A DNA stretch of 64,000 nucleotides from Cyanobacteria bacterium SIG26 (GTDB taxonomy: Bacteria > Cyanobacteriota > Vampirovibrionia > Gastranaerophilales > Gastranaerophilaceae). The notes beneath the pieces are model-generated. The model was not told where the DNA came from, ran no database searches, and saw only the letters and a program-made list of their open reading frames with translations. The stretch is taken from positions 1-64,000 of the forward strand of contig SUTS01000001.1 in NCBI GenBank assembly GCA_015152555.1, given 5' to 3'. The number at the start of each line of letters is the position of its first letter. Within the stretch, counting starts at the first letter, position 1. The position numbers and the translations under genes are program-made. Of the stretch, positions 16,008 to 26,399 are shown piece by piece.

Positions 16008-17213
16008 TTAGTGGCAAAGTGCAAGCAACACACCTGCAGCAACCGCAGAACCGATTACACCTGCTACATTCGGCCCCATAGCGTGCATTAACAAGTAGTT
16101 TTGAGGGTTATACTCCAAACCTACTTTATTAGATACACGAGCAGCCATAGGAACGGCAGATACACCCGCTGAACCAATTAATGGGTTAATCGGCTTGATT
16201 TCTTTACCGGTAATTTTGCCGATAACACCGGTACACACGTTCATCAATTTAGCCATCAACACACCCGCTACTGTTGCAAATGAGAATGCAATAATACCTA
16301 AAACTAAAATAAACAATGTTTGAACAGTCAAGAATTGCTCAGCAGATAATTTTGAACCTACTGATAATCCTAAGAATATAGTAACAATATTGATTAAAGC
16401 GTTTTGCATAGTATCTGATAGCCTATCAACAACACCACATTCTTTACATAAGTTACCAAATGTTAACGCACCAACTAACGGACAAGCATCCGGTAAGAAA
16501 ATAATACACAATCCCAACACAACAAGTGGAAATACAATTTTTTCTCTTTTTGACACTTGACGTAATTGATCCATTTGGATTTGACGTTCTTTAGCAGTTG
16601 TTAATAACTTCATAATAGGCGGTTGAATAACCGGTACTAATGCCATATAAGAATATGCAGCAACCGCAATAGCACCTAACAATTCCGGCGCAAGCTTAGA
16701 AGTTACATAAATTGAAGTTGGGCCGTCCGCACCACCAATAATACCGATAGCTCCGGATTGAGGTAATGTAAAACCAAAACAACATAATGCTAACAATAAG
16801 GCGCCAAAAATACCAAATTGAGCAGCACCACCTAATAATGCTGTTTTAGGGTTTGCTAATAGTGGTCCAAAATCAGTCATCGCACCTACGCCCATGAAAA
16901 TTATCAAAGGAAATAAACCTTTATGAATACCCGCTTCATAAATAATTCCCAAAAATCCTGTAGGTTCTGCAATACCAGCAAGCGGGATATTTGACAACAA
17001 TCCGCCAAATGCAATAGGAACCAACAACAATGGTTCATATTGCTTTTTAATACCTAACCAAAGTAAGAAACAACAAATAACCAACATTATTGGGTGTCCA
17101 AACTGATGTAAGAATTGTTCAAAACCATTGGTTATATTTGGATCCACAGGCTGAACCATATTCATAATACCTGTGGTCTGCCATAAGGCCAATAATCCTT
17201 CTTTTAAATCCAT
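16008..17213 (-). CDS. oadB: Na+-translocating decarboxylase, beta subunit
   Basis: This membrane subunit couples decarboxylation of carboxybiotin to export of Na+. The 401-residue product has about nine to eleven hydrophobic segments and the family's key sites: [15 protein letters not shown] near residue 105 (Asp essential for Na+ transport) and [18 protein letters not shown] near 160, plus [19 protein letters not shown] near the C-terminus. AGGAGG precedes the ATG. It is the last gene of birA-oadG-oadA-oadB. Beta subunits of oxaloacetate, methylmalonyl-CoA and glutaconyl-CoA decarboxylases are alike; the alpha subunit indicates oxaloacetate or pyruvate chemistry. Confidence 0.93.
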   Translation of the reverse strand: MDLKEGLLALWQTTGIMNMVQPVDPNITNGFEQFLHQFGHPIMLVICCFLLWLGIKKQYEPLLLVPIAFGGLLSNIPLAGIAEPTGFLGIIYEAGIHKGLFPLIIFMGVGAMTDFGPLLANPKTALLGGAAQFGIFGALLLALCCFGFTLPQSGAIGIIGGADGPTSIYVTSKLAPELLGAIAVAAYSYMALVPVIQPPIMKLLTTAKERQIQMDQLRQVSKREKIVFPLVVLGLCIIFLPDACPLVGALTFGNLCKECGVVDRLSDTMQNALINIVTIFLGLSVGSKLSAEQFLTVQTLFILVLGIIAFSFATVAGVLMAKLMNVCTGVIGKITGKEIKPINPLIGSAGVSAVPMAARVSNKVGLEYNPQNYLLMHAMGPNVAGVIGSAVAAGVLLALCH

Positions 17214-17223
17214 TTTTGACCTC

Positions 17224-19008
17224 CTAACCCACCGTTACCAGTACTTGTCCTGTTTGAACCTTGTTACCGACTTCGATTTCAACAGATTTAACAGTCCCTG
17301 ATACAGGTGATTTAATCTCTGTTTCCATCTTCATAGCTTCAACAACGGCAATAATATCACCTTCTGCAATAGAATCACCTTCTGAAACTAATACTTTTAA
17401 AACGTTACCAGGTAGTGCAGCCTTAATTGGAGTGCCATCACCTGAATCAGCGGCTTTTGCTTCAATACCTTCTTTAACGTTGAAATCATATAACTTACCG
17501 TTAACTGTAGCTTTTCCGCCTTCGAATGCAACCGCATATTTTTTACCGTTAACAGTAACTGTATAACCATTTGAAGAATCTGATGAAACTTCTTCTTTTT
17601 TAGCTTCATTTTTACGAACGCCAATAGTTCCTTTACCTTGTAAGAACAAGATACCTTTTTCTTTACAAGCTCCAGCGATGAATATGTTTTCATCATTAAC
17701 TTCAAGACCTGCATCTTCAAGCATTTTTGTAGCAGCCTTGATACCTTTTGTTTCATCCTTATCGTTTAAGTCAACAACAGTTTCTGTTGTAGGTTGTAAA
17801 CCAAGTTGTTCTGATGCGATTTTAACGATTTCAGCATCAGGTTCACAAGGAGTTTTACCAAAGTAACCAAGAACCATTTTGCCATAACCTTCAGCAATCT
17901 TTTTCCAATCACCAAACATTACGTTGTTAAATGCTTGTTGGAAATAGAACTGAGAAACCGGAGTTACAGAAGTACCGAAACCGCCTTTTTCTACAACTTC
18001 TTTCATTGCAGCTACAACTTGAGGATATTTATCCATTAAGTTGTTGTCACGTAACATTTGAGTATTTGCAGTTAATGCTCCGCCCGGAAGTGGAGATTGA
18101 ATAATCATTGGATTAACTGCCAATGCTTCAGGAGGTAAGAAGTAATCTTTCATACATTCTTTGAATATTTCTTCTGTTTCCAGGATTTTTTCTACATCAA
18201 TACCTAAATCGTAATCAGTACCTTTTAGTGCATGCCACATAGAAACGATATCAGGTTGAGCGGTACCACCTGATACAGGTTTCATTGCTAAATCGATACC
18301 ATCAGCACCACCGTCAAGTGCCGCCATATATGCAGCTAAACCTGTACCTGCGGTTTCATGAGAATGGAATCTGATATGAGCATCTGCACCCAAAATTTCG
18401 CGAGTTCGTTTAATAGTTTCAAATACTTTTCTTGGAGAAGAAGTACCTGATGCATCTTTAAATGCGATTGAATCAAACGGAATTCCTGCATCTAAAATAT
18501 TTCTTAAAACTTTTTCATAGAAAGCAACGTCGTGAGCACCTTCACAACCAATTGGAAGTTCCATCATTGTGATAACAACTTCGTGTTTTAAACCGTTGTC
18601 TTTAATACATTGACCTGAGTAAATTAAATTGTTTACATCGTTTAATGCGTCAAAGTTTCTTATTGTTGTGATGCCGTGTTTTTTAAACATTTTAGCGTGT
18701 AAGTTAATCATATCTCTTGGTTGAGAGTCCAAACCTACAACGTTAACGCCACGAGCTAATGATTGTAAGTTGATATCAGGGCCAACTGCTGCTCTGATTT
18801 TGTCCATTGTTTCAAAAGCATTTTCATTGCAATAGAAAATAGGTGATTGAAATCTTGCACCACCTGCAACTTCAAAATGCTTAATACCAGCTTCTACAGC
18901 TGATTTTAAAGCTGGAATAAAGTCATCAACGAATACACGTGCTCCGTATACTGACTGGAAACCATCTCTAAAAGATGTATCCATAACTTTAATAAGTTTC
19001 TTTCCCAT
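17224..19008 (-). CDS. oadA: Oxaloacetate decarboxylase alpha subunit, biotin-carrying
   Basis: This is the carboxyltransferase subunit, moving CO2 from oxaloacetate onto biotin. The 594-residue chain has an N-terminal TIM-barrel domain starting with [16 protein letters not shown] (metal-binding Asp10), FKDASGTSS near residue 186 (catalytic Lys) and [10 protein letters not shown] near 214 (metal-binding His pair). A carboxylase-conserved domain follows, and a C-terminal biotinyl domain with EAMKMET (biotinylated Lys560). AAAGGA precedes the ATG. Stand-alone pyruvate carboxylase subunit B has the same layout, but adjacent oadB and oadG settle the call. The BirA that would biotinylate it is in the same operon. 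Confidence 0.94.
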   Translation of the reverse strand: MGKKLIKVMDTSFRDGFQSVYGARVFVDDFIPALKSAVEAGIKHFEVAGGARFQSPIFYCNENAFETMDKIRAAVGPDINLQSLARGVNVVGLDSQPRDMINLHAKMFKKHGITTIRNFDALNDVNNLIYSGQCIKDNGLKHEVVITMMELPIGCEGAHDVAFYEKVLRNILDAGIPFDSIAFKDASGTSSPRKVFETIKRTREILGADAHIRFHSHETAGTGLAAYMAALDGGADGIDLAMKPVSGGTAQPDIVSMWHALKGTDYDLGIDVEKILETEEIFKECMKDYFLPPEALAVNPMIIQSPLPGGALTANTQMLRDNNLMDKYPQVVAAMKEVVEKGGFGTSVTPVSQFYFQQAFNNVMFGDWKKIAEGYGKMVLGYFGKTPCEPDAEIVKIASEQLGLQPTTETVVDLNDKDETKGIKAATKMLEDAGLEVNDENIFIAGACKEKGILFLQGKGTIGVRKNEAKKEEVSSDSSNGYTVTVNGKKYAVAFEGGKATVNGKLYDFNVKEGIEAKAADSGDGTPIKAALPGNVLKVLVSEGDSIAEGDIIAVVEAMKMETEIKSPVSGTVKSVEIEVGNKVQTGQVLVTVG

Positions 19009-19040
19009 AATTTATCCTTTCATTTAACTACAAAATCTAA

Positions 19041-19280
19041 TTAGTTTCCTCTTTTAGCTGCAATTGCGGCTAATGCAACAGCAATTGCCTCATCAACATT
19101 TGCAGCGGCTTTTTTAGCAACTGTTTTAACTTCTTCAACAGCTTCAGGGAATAATTTATTTAAATATGCAACAACATTTTTTAATATTAACATTGCAAAA
19201 ATTAAAATAACTAAAAAGCAAAGTACAAAACCCATGCCCATTGCAAGTAATATCAACCCATTTGCTAACTGTTCATTCAT
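19041..19280 (-). CDS. oadG: Oxaloacetate decarboxylase gamma subunit (OadG type)
   Basis: A 79-residue protein with a single N-terminal membrane helix (about residues 9-33, MGMGFVLCFLVILIFAMLIL) and an Ala-rich soluble tail. This is the small anchor that holds the alpha and beta subunits together. The tail lacks the His-rich metal-binding end of enterobacterial OadG. Its ATG overlaps the birA stop by four bases. Confidence 0.85.
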   Translation of the reverse strand: MNEQLANGLILLAMGMGFVLCFLVILIFAMLILKNVVAYLNKLFPEAVEEVKTVAKKAAANVDEAIAVALAAIAAKRGN

Positions 19281-19996
19281 AAAATATCTCCTATTGTAAG
19301 TACTAATTCTTTATCTTCTTTTAATAAAACAAGCTCACCACTATCTGTAATCGATTTAGCAAGCCCGGTTTCAATATTATTAAATATTTGAATATTTAAT
19401 TCCTTATTCAAAAAACAATTTCTATTTATATAATCTTTCTTAATATATTCAAATCCACCATCTAAAAATTCACAATAATTATCAAAAAATTCGCCTAATA
19501 ATCGAGACATAAACAAATCTAAATCAACATCCGCCCCTAACTCTAAATTTAGCGCAGTAGCAAGTTTCTCAGGGATACTATTGACAGTTTCTTTTTGTGC
19601 GTTTAAATTAACGCCTATACCTAAAACAATACCTTTTAAAACCGAACCTGACATAACAGTTTCTGACAAAATTCCGGCAATCTTTTTACCATCAATTAAA
19701 ACATCATTCGGCCATTTTATTTGTGGTTCAAGCCCATAAAATTCAAAGACTTTACACAGTACTACCGACATATACTGAGTAAGATTAGAATATTCTTCCT
19801 TATAAGACTCAGAAGGCTTTAATATGATAGTCATAAACAAATTACCTACACCCAAGTCAACCCAAGAACGGCTTAATCTGCCTCGACCTGACGTTTGAGA
19901 AATAGCATGAATAACTGTTTGATCTGCAAAGTTTTCAATATTAGACTTTGCATAATTATTTGTAGAATCAACCTGTTCAAGCTTTATAACTTTCAT
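19277..19996 (-). CDS. birA: Biotin-[acetyl-CoA-carboxylase] ligase
   Basis: This enzyme activates biotin with ATP and attaches it to a target Lys. The 239-residue product has the group I layout, with no N-terminal HTH, so it does not act as the biotin repressor. Motifs are STNNYA near residue 11, SGRGRLSRSW near 37 (biotinyl-AMP loop) and KWPNDVLIDGKKIAGIL near 97. GGGGAGA lies close to the ATG. It is first in the operon with oadGAB, an apt arrangement because OadA carries biotin. It shares its upstream region with the divergent atp operon. Confidence 0.93.
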   Translation of the reverse strand: MKVIKLEQVDSTNNYAKSNIENFADQTVIHAISQTSGRGRLSRSWVDLGVGNLFMTIILKPSESYKEEYSNLTQYMSVVLCKVFEFYGLEPQIKWPNDVLIDGKKIAGILSETVMSGSVLKGIVLGIGVNLNAQKETVNSIPEKLATALNLELGADVDLDLFMSRLLGEFFDNYCEFLDGGFEYIKKDYINRNCFLNKELNIQIFNNIETGLAKSITDSGELVLLKEDKELVLTIGDIL

Positions 19997-20096
19997 TTTC
20001 TCCCCTGACGGATAATATCCATATAGAACAATTATACAACAAACATAACCAATGCAATATATAAATTTTTGTTATTAATTTAAAAAACACAAATAA

Positions 20097-20125
20097 TTGC
20101 GAAAATTTTATTTCGATGTTAAAAT
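20097..20125 (+). promoter_or_regulatory. Promoter of the atp operon
   Basis: TTGCGA (20097-20102), a 17-base spacer and TAAAAT (20120-20125), with the start expected near 20132, about 17 bases before atpB. GAGGGAGA gives the ribosome binding site. Confidence 0.6.
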
Positions 20126-20148
20126 AAAGAAACAAATGAGGGAGAAAT

Positions 20149-20841
20149 ATGGAGCATTGGGTTTATACAGTCACAATTTTGGGCTATAATTTATCATTTA
20201 ACATTGATACATTAATTACAATGTGGTTGTCAATGCTTTTACTTATTGTTTTGGCATTATTCACAACTAGAAAACTCGATATCGTACCTCATAAATTACA
20301 ATTAATTGGCGAAAATATCATTAAATATTTTAATGATATTGCAAAAGCAAGTATGGGAAATAATGAAGCTCAAAAACATTTGGCAATTATTTTAACACTA
20401 TTTATGTTTATCTTGACAGCTAATTTAGTTGGTCAACTCCCTTTAAGAATGATTCATTTACATACCGGTGAATTTGCATCACCTAACAATGACATAAATA
20501 TGACTGCAGCAATGGCTATTGTTGTTACTATTTATTATGTCTTCTTTGGGATTAAAAGACACGGATTTAAATTCTTTTTTAAGGGATTTAGTATTGACGG
20601 TATTATAATAACTTTGGTTGATGCGTTAGAATTGTTTGTAAGACCGTTTTCTTTGGCTTTACGACTTTTCGCTAATATATTAGCCGGAGAATTATTAATA
20701 ACGACATTAATCGGTTTGTGTGCAATTGTTGCACCGTTGCCGTTTATGTTATTCGAACTATTTGTTGCATTAATTCAAGCTTTAGTTTTTGCACTATTAT
20801 CGACAACATATATTTCGATGGCAATTCAGGAAGAACATTAA
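20149..20841 (+). CDS. atpB: F-type ATP synthase subunit a
   Basis: This membrane stator subunit forms the ion half-channels against the c-ring. It has 230 residues and five to six membrane segments. The essential Arg is at 172 in the conserved stretch SLALRLFANILAGE, and FELFVALIQALVFALLSTTYI forms the last helix. Length is close to that of cyanobacterial subunit a. GAGGGAGA precedes the ATG. It is first in the a-c-b'-b-delta-alpha-gamma operon; no atpI gene is seen before it. Confidence 0.95.
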   Translation: MEHWVYTVTILGYNLSFNIDTLITMWLSMLLLIVLALFTTRKLDIVPHKLQLIGENIIKYFNDIAKASMGNNEAQKHLAIILTLFMFILTANLVGQLPLRMIHLHTGEFASPNNDINMTAAMAIVVTIYYVFFGIKRHGFKFFFKGFSIDGIIITLVDALELFVRPFSLALRLFANILAGELLITTLIGLCAIVAPLPFMLFELFVALIQALVFALLSTTYISMAIQEEH

Positions 20842-20872
20842 ACAGTATATATTAAGATAAGGAGAGAAAATT

Positions 20873-21109
20873 ATGACAGTTGAACAATCATTAGATTTAG
20901 CAAGTTTAGGAGCAGGTATTGCTACAGGATTAGGTGCAGTTGGTGCAGGTTTGGGCTTGGGTATTGCAACCAAAGGTGTTTTAGATGCCATCGCACGCCA
21001 GCCTGAAATTAAAGCTGAAGCTTTTAAAAACTTCATTATCGGTGCAGGTCTTGCAGAAGCAACCGCAATCTATGCATTATTTATTGCTATTATGTTGGTG
21101 TTTAAATAA
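20873..21109 (+). CDS. atpE: F-type ATP synthase subunit c, proton-type
   Basis: The ring subunit of 78 residues is a two-helix hairpin with the polar loop ARQPE at residues 41-45 and ion-carrying Glu62 in GLAEATAIYALF. Na+-binding c subunits need a Gln in helix 1 and a Ser next to the Glu; here those positions are Leu29 and Ala63, so H+ coupling is predicted. AAGGAGAG precedes the ATG. Confidence 0.95.
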   Translation: MTVEQSLDLASLGAGIATGLGAVGAGLGLGIATKGVLDAIARQPEIKAEAFKNFIIGAGLAEATAIYALFIAIMLVFK

Positions 21110-21123
21110 AGGTTTGAGTTGAA

Positions 21124-21597
21124 ATGATTGAATTTAATGCCACATTTATTGTTGCAATGTTGAGTTTTGTAGTATTTATTTTTATAATGAATGCGATATT
21201 TTATAATCCGATTTTATCAATTATTCGTAAAAGAGAAGATTATATGGAGTCTAATTATAAAGATGCAAAATCTTTTAATGATACTGCCGAGATAAACAAC
21301 AATAAATACTCGACAAAAATAACTCAAACACAAAATAAATGCAGGCAGGATATAAAATTAAAAGTTGGAGCTGCGCAAACAGAAGCTGACGAAAATCTAC
21401 GCTCGGCAAAAGACTCATTTAAAGCATCAATTGAACAAATAAAACATAATATTACTATACAAGGCGAAGCTTTAAGCGATCAGCTTGAACACTCAGTAGT
21501 TGAAGAATTAGCGTCTACTATAATTTCTAAACTTATAAATGACACTAACACAACTAAAACAGCTATCGCGAATGAAAACAATAAGGTTCTTGATTAA
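21124..21597 (+). CDS. atpF': F-type ATP synthase subunit b'
   Basis: The product has 157 residues, with one N-terminal membrane helix (about 8-28) and a long charged helix, the standard peripheral-stalk design. The presence of two consecutive b-like genes is typical of cyanobacteria, plastids and some other lineages with a heterodimeric stalk. The first of the pair, next to atpE, is b' by position. The assignment of b' versus b rests on order, since sequence is poorly conserved. Confidence 0.85.
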   Translation: MIEFNATFIVAMLSFVVFIFIMNAIFYNPILSIIRKREDYMESNYKDAKSFNDTAEINNNKYSTKITQTQNKCRQDIKLKVGAAQTEADENLRSAKDSFKASIEQIKHNITIQGEALSDQLEHSVVEELASTIISKLINDTNTTKTAIANENNKVLD

Positions 21598-21599
21598 AA

Positions 21600-22112
21600 A
21601 TGAATGAAATACTATCGTTTATAAAATATTTAGCGACCTCAAATGCCATCAACTTTATAATAATGTTGGTATTATTAGGTTGGATTTTAAACAAATTACA
21701 ATTAGGCAACTCTTTTGAATCTTCTATAAAATTTATAAAAGACAGTATTTCTAATTCTGAAAACGAACGTAAACAAGCAAATAAGAACTTACAGAATTCA
21801 AAAAAAATATTGAGCAAACTGCCTGACGATATAAAACAAATGGAACAAAATACAAAAGAAAAAATTGAAATATTCAAAGCTCAAATTGAAGAAAATACTC
21901 AAAAAACAATATTTGAAATGGAAAGTAATGCTGATAAAATTATAGAATTAGAAGAAGCTAAAGTCGCAAATATTTTGACGGATAAAACATCTTTAGTCTC
22001 TATAAATATGGCCAAAAAACGTATTGTTGATTTATTGAACACCAATCCTCAAATGCATAATCAATTTATCCAACAAAGTATAGATGAACTTGAAAGGGTG
22101 GATTTAGGATGA
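21600..22112 (+). CDS. atpF: F-type ATP synthase subunit b
   Basis: The 170-residue product has a membrane helix near residues 14-32 (NAINFIIMLVLLGWILNKLQ) and a long Lys/Glu-rich coiled coil. It pairs with the b' product to form the peripheral stalk. The ATG is two bases after the b' stop. Its own stop overlaps atpH by four bases, so translation is coupled. Confidence 0.88.
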   Translation: MNEILSFIKYLATSNAINFIIMLVLLGWILNKLQLGNSFESSIKFIKDSISNSENERKQANKNLQNSKKILSKLPDDIKQMEQNTKEKIEIFKAQIEENTQKTIFEMESNADKIIELEEAKVANILTDKTSLVSINMAKKRIVDLLNTNPQMHNQFIQQSIDELERVDLG

Positions 22113-22654
22113 AACAAATGAAAATTTCTACAATTTCAAAAGTATATGCAAATGCTTTGTTTGATATTGCAAAGACGGCTGATTCTATTACGTTGTATAA
22201 AGATCAATTACAAGAAGTCTTTGAAACTATTGAATCTTGTTCAGATTTAAAAATTGTAATGGCAAATTCTTCAATATCAATTTCTGTAAAATTAGACATT
22301 TTAGAGTCAGTATTCAACAGTAAAATTGAACAAAAACTCCTTAATTTTTTAAAAATTCTTGTCGAGAAAGAAAGATTTGCGGAATTAGAAAATATTATTC
22401 ATGCGTATAAGGATTTAGTCAACAATTTATCTAATATAAAAATTGTGGAAGTTTTTTCTGCAATACCATTAAACTTTGAAAACAAATCAAATATATTGTT
22501 TAAATTAGAACACAAATTAGGGTGCGAAATTCACCCTATATGGATTGTAGATGAATCTTTAATTGCAGGACTACGTATAAAAATAGATGATTGTACTATT
22601 GATACAAGTGTTCGTGCAAAATTAGAAAGTTTAAGTAAAAACATAGTAAGATAA
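22109..22654 (+). CDS. atpH: F-type ATP synthase subunit delta
   Basis: Delta links the peripheral stalk to the top of the alpha3-beta3 head. The 181-residue product has the family start ([15 protein letters not shown]) and the conserved C-terminal pattern ending in [16 protein letters not shown]. It overlaps atpF by four bases and lies ten bases before atpA. Confidence 0.92.
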   Translation: MKQMKISTISKVYANALFDIAKTADSITLYKDQLQEVFETIESCSDLKIVMANSSISISVKLDILESVFNSKIEQKLLNFLKILVEKERFAELENIIHAYKDLVNNLSNIKIVEVFSAIPLNFENKSNILFKLEHKLGCEIHPIWIVDESLIAGLRIKIDDCTIDTSVRAKLESLSKNIVR

Positions 22655-22664
22655 GGGGACAATT

Positions 22665-24176
22665 ATGGCTTTAATAAAACCTGAAGAAATAAGTTCTATT
22701 ATAAAAAGCAAGATAGATAATTATGAATTACAAACAGAAGTCACAAATACCGGCACAGTTCTGGAAGTTGGTGATGGAATTTCACGTATTTACGGATTAC
22801 GTAATGTTATGGCTAATGAATTGGTACAATTTGATGACGGTAAAGGTACATTAGGCATTGCAATGAACCTTGAAGAAGACAATGTTGGGGTCGTAATTTT
22901 GGGCGACTATACATCTATTAAAGAAGGAACTATTGTAAAAACTACAGGTGAAATTGCTTCAGTTCCTGTAGGTGAGGGCTTAATTGGTAGAATTATTGAT
23001 CCAACAGGTAAACCTCTTGACGGTAAAGGCGAATACACTTATTCAAAAATAAGACCGATTGAACGTGTAGCACCGGGTATTGTTACCAGAAAATCCGTAC
23101 ACGAACCTTTACAGACCGGTTTAACTGCTATTGATGCTTTGACACCAATTGGCAGAGGTCAACGCGAACTTATTATCGGAGATCGTCAAACAGGTAAAAC
23201 GGCAATAGCGATTGATACTATTATTAACCAAAAAGGTAAAGATGTCATTTGTATTTATGTTGCAATAGGTCAAAAAGCTTCAACAGTTGCACAATTAGCT
23301 AAAGTTTTAGAAGATAGAGGTGCAATGGAGTATTCAATTATTGTTTCATCGACTGCAAATGAATCTGCTCCGTTACAATATATTGCACCATTTGCAGGGG
23401 TCGCAATCGGCGAAGAGTTTATGGAACAAGGTAAATCTGTATTAATTGTTTATGATGACTTATCAAAGCATGCACAAGCATATCGTGCGATGAGCTTATT
23501 GTTAAAAAGACCTCCTGGACGTGAAGCATACCCTGGAGATGTGTTTTATCTTCACTCAAGATTGTTAGAACGAGCTGTAAAGTTAAATGATGAACTTGGA
23601 GGAGGCAGTATTACGGCATTACCTATTATTGAAACTCAGGCGGGTGACGTTTCTGCATACATTCCGACAAACGTAATCTCTATTACTGATGGGCAAATTT
23701 TCCTAGAAAGCAATGCGTTTAACTCAGGTATAAGACCGGCAATTAATGCAGGGATTTCAGTTTCCCGTGTTGGTGGAGCCGCGCAAACAAAAGCTATCAA
23801 ACAAGTTGCCGGCAAATTACGTTTAGATTTGGCACAATACAGAGAACTTGAAGCCTTCGCTCAATTTGCATCAGACTTGGATGCTTCAACTAAAAAACAG
23901 CTATTAAGAGGACAAAAATTGACAGAAGTACTAAAACAACCTCAATACAATCCGTTAAGTGTTGCTGAACAAGTTTCAATACTTTTCGCAGCAAATGAAG
24001 GTTTGTTAGATGATGTTGAAAATTTACAAATTTCAAGATTTAAAAAAGAGTGGTTTGTATATTTTAATGCAAATTATAGTGAACTTGCGCAAAGATTGAA
24101 CGATGGTGCAGCTTTATCTGATGATGATAAAAAGCTTTTAATTGAAGGTTTTAATTCTTTCAAAAGTACATTTTAG
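22665..24176 (+). CDS. atpA: F-type ATP synthase subunit alpha
   Basis: This is the non-catalytic nucleotide-binding head subunit, 503 residues, the normal length. Walker A is GDRQTGKT (172-179), [15 protein letters not shown] near residue 262 is the Walker B region, and the alpha signature is near [14 protein letters not shown] (about 361). AAGGGG precedes the ATG. The beta subunit is not in this operon, as in cyanobacteria. Confidence 0.97.
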   Translation: MALIKPEEISSIIKSKIDNYELQTEVTNTGTVLEVGDGISRIYGLRNVMANELVQFDDGKGTLGIAMNLEEDNVGVVILGDYTSIKEGTIVKTTGEIASVPVGEGLIGRIIDPTGKPLDGKGEYTYSKIRPIERVAPGIVTRKSVHEPLQTGLTAIDALTPIGRGQRELIIGDRQTGKTAIAIDTIINQKGKDVICIYVAIGQKASTVAQLAKVLEDRGAMEYSIIVSSTANESAPLQYIAPFAGVAIGEEFMEQGKSVLIVYDDLSKHAQAYRAMSLLLKRPPGREAYPGDVFYLHSRLLERAVKLNDELGGGSITALPIIETQAGDVSAYIPTNVISITDGQIFLESNAFNSGIRPAINAGISVSRVGGAAQTKAIKQVAGKLRLDLAQYRELEAFAQFASDLDASTKKQLLRGQKLTEVLKQPQYNPLSVAEQVSILFAANEGLLDDVENLQISRFKKEWFVYFNANYSELAQRLNDGAALSDDDKKLLIEGFNSFKSTF

Positions 24177-24194
24177 GAATTCGGTGAATATTTA

Positions 24195-25127
24195 ATGGCA
24201 AATTTAAGAGATATAAAAGACAGAATAAAAAGTATAGAAAGTACTAAAAAAATAACCCGAGCAATGAAAATGGTCGCAGCAGCAAAAGTTAAAAAATCAG
24301 AAACTGCTGTAAAAGCTGCCCGTCCATATACTCGTGAATTGGTACACATGTTTCAAAAATTGCTTAATTCTGTTACTGAATTTAGTGCTGATACTCTTAA
24401 AATAAAACATGCAATTGATGATTACCCTGCGCTTTTACAAAAACGTGAAGTAAAAAATGTAGGCTTGCTTGTTCTTACCTCTAATAAAGGACTTGCCGGA
24501 GCATATAATGCAAACGTTGTTCGAGAAACTTTAAAACGAATAAAAGAATATAAAGACAGCGGGATTGGAGTATACTTATTTATCGCAGGGCAAAAAGGAA
24601 TTTCAGCACTTAAAAAGAAATGTGCACAACTTAATTGTCCAATAGTTCATGAATATTATTCTGCAATTGAAAACCCTTCTCCTATGGAAGCTCGGGAAAT
24701 CGCAGAAGATATGGCTGAATATTTTGTTTCTCACAAAATAGATAAAGTCGAAATCATTACCACAAAATTTAAAAATATGATGTATTATTTTGTAGAAGAT
24801 TGGCCAGTATTACCGGTGTTTGGGGTTGTAGATGTTTACGATAGGATTACTGATGATATTCTTGATCCTTTAATGGAATTCTATCCTGATAAACACCACA
24901 TTTTACAAAAAATTGTACCTATGTATATGACAAACATCTTTTACCAAGCATTATTAGAAGCTCAAGCCAGTGAATTGGCTTCACGTATGACTGCGATGTC
25001 AGCAGCTTCAACAAATGCAGAAAAAATGATAAAAGAATTATCGATTGAATATAATAAGACAAGACAATTTGCTATTACCCAAGAAATTATTGAAGTTGTA
25101 TCCGGAGCCAATTCACAAAAGGGGTAA
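24195..25127 (+). CDS. atpG: F-type ATP synthase subunit gamma
   Basis: The rotor shaft subunit. It begins MANLRDIKDRIKSIESTKKI, then TRAMKMVAAAKV, and ends in a helix containing NKTRQFAITQEIIEVVSGA. At 310 residues it is longer than the E. coli protein (287) and close to cyanobacterial gamma (about 315), but I cannot confirm the cyanobacterial regulatory insert. It is the last gene of the operon and is followed by a hairpin terminator inside a repeat. Confidence 0.95.
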   Translation: MANLRDIKDRIKSIESTKKITRAMKMVAAAKVKKSETAVKAARPYTRELVHMFQKLLNSVTEFSADTLKIKHAIDDYPALLQKREVKNVGLLVLTSNKGLAGAYNANVVRETLKRIKEYKDSGIGVYLFIAGQKGISALKKKCAQLNCPIVHEYYSAIENPSPMEAREIAEDMAEYFVSHKIDKVEIITTKFKNMMYYFVEDWPVLPVFGVVDVYDRITDDILDPLMEFYPDKHHILQKIVPMYMTNIFYQALLEAQASELASRMTAMSAASTNAEKMIKELSIEYNKTRQFAITQEIIEVVSGANSQKG

Positions 25128-25168
25128 ACTATTTTTTATTTCGAAGTTTTGCAATGTGCATTTAATAA

Positions 25169-25293
25169 ACAAAAAAGAGTCCATTGTGTACTCTTTTTTA
25201 ATGCCGAAATTTTCTTGTCATTCCGTACTTGATACGGAATCTATCAGTGTTTATTTGTAGTATTTTGTTGGGTTTCACCCAACCTACAATTCT
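25169..25293. repeat. 125-base repeat, copy 1, carrying the atp terminator
   Basis: It contains a terminator-like hairpin (AAAAAAGAGT 25171-25180 with ACTCTTTTTT 25190-25199), a second hairpin (TTCCGTACTTGATACGGAA) and a third (GTTGGGTTTCACCCAAC). The same block recurs almost unchanged at 26,608-26,734, and its second half in a diverged form at 29,523-29,605. The first hairpin sits about 43 bases past atpG and probably terminates the operon. Confidence 0.85.
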
Positions 25294-25320
25294 TGCATTG
25301 AAAATCCACAGTTGTTTATA

Positions 25321-26034
25321 TTAATAATATGAATAATAATAAATAATTTCGTGTGTTTTTCTATTAACTACTATTCCATAACTATAACCACGATGCATTT
25401 GTAACAAGTCGCCTAATATATAATAGACATCATCCTTATTTTTCATTCTGTCGTGCGGTTCATGACCAATATATTTATCTCCTGTAGTTATTGCAGTATA
25501 TTGATGATTTTTTAATTCATTATTTATATACTCGTCATCAATGTTAAATTTTAAATATATTTCAACATCTCCATGAAGCCAAACGCCTTGATATAATTCA
25601 ACATTAGTTGCGTTTATGGGAATTTTATCCGGGAAATGCTCTGTACGAGAAGTCTTGTTTTTCACGAATTTACTATATTCAGATATAGGTCTTATAGGGT
25701 TATATGGTTCATTTTTTTCTACAGCACAGCCCAGAGAATATGATAATGTATAAGCAAACATCGCAATATGTAAATTAATTAATATACATATTGCAATATA
25801 AGATAATGTTTTCAACATTATTGAGTATTTTCCAGTATATTTATTTGAGAAAAAGAATATAACAAAAATTAATATTGTTGGAATTAAATATAAAGTTAAA
25901 AATAAAATATTTAATATTGTAACTTTAGATACACAAGATAATACAGTACAACAAGAAACTATTCCTATTAAAGTTGATATTAATAAAGAAACTGTTATAA
26001 ATAAATATTTTAGTATTTTCAAGATAATTTTCAC
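25321..26034 (-). CDS. Membrane protein of unknown function, paralog of 28313-29035
   Basis: The product has three to four N-terminal hydrophobic segments (to about residue 105), then a soluble domain with FPDKIPINATNVELYQG, LKFNIDDEYINNELK and YGIVVNRKTHEIIYYYS. The same landmarks occur in order in the protein at 28,313-29,035, so they are paralogs. No ATG is available: the frame opens with TTG at 26,064, and I prefer the GTG at 26,034 (MKIILKILKYLF), though neither has a good ribosome binding site. Function unknown. Confidence 0.65.
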   Translation of the reverse strand: MKIILKILKYLFITVSLLISTLIGIVSCCTVLSCVSKVTILNILFLTLYLIPTILIFVIFFFSNKYTGKYSIMLKTLSYIAICILINLHIAMFAYTLSYSLGCAVEKNEPYNPIRPISEYSKFVKNKTSRTEHFPDKIPINATNVELYQGVWLHGDVEIYLKFNIDDEYINNELKNHQYTAITTGDKYIGHEPHDRMKNKDDVYYILGDLLQMHRGYSYGIVVNRKTHEIIYYYSYY

Positions 26035-26096
26035 AAATTTAATTATACACAAAAATAATACCAAAGGGTAAACTGCCCATTGATATTATTTTAAAT

Positions 26097-26399
26097 TTAC
26101 CATTCAAATTCTATCGGGATGAGAAAATAATAATTCTTTAATCTGTGTAATTCTTGTAAATAATATGCTCCATTATTAAATAAATAAGTTATAAATTTTT
26201 CAAATTGTTCTCTATTTAATTTGTCAAAATCATAAATATCAAACAATTCTCCTTTAAAAATACCATTTTCAATTCTTGGATTTAAAATAGTAAAATGCCC
26301 TACGGAATATTGTAAATTTGTATTAGTATTTATTCCCAATCCTGAGATAAATTTGAAATTTTGATTGTATTTCGCTTTTACATGAATTTGTTTTTGCAT
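26097..26399 (-). CDS. Hypothetical 100-residue protein
   Basis: I do not recognise this soluble protein, which is rich in Phe, Tyr and Asn and ends in IEFEW. GAGGAG lies five bases before the ATG on the minus strand, so it is probably a real gene. It lies 32 bases ahead of the reading frame of the membrane protein on the same strand and may be cotranscribed with it. Confidence 0.6.
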   Translation of the reverse strand: MQKQIHVKAKYNQNFKFISGLGINTNTNLQYSVGHFTILNPRIENGIFKGELFDIYDFDKLNREQFEKFITYLFNNGAYYLQELHRLKNYYFLIPIEFEW

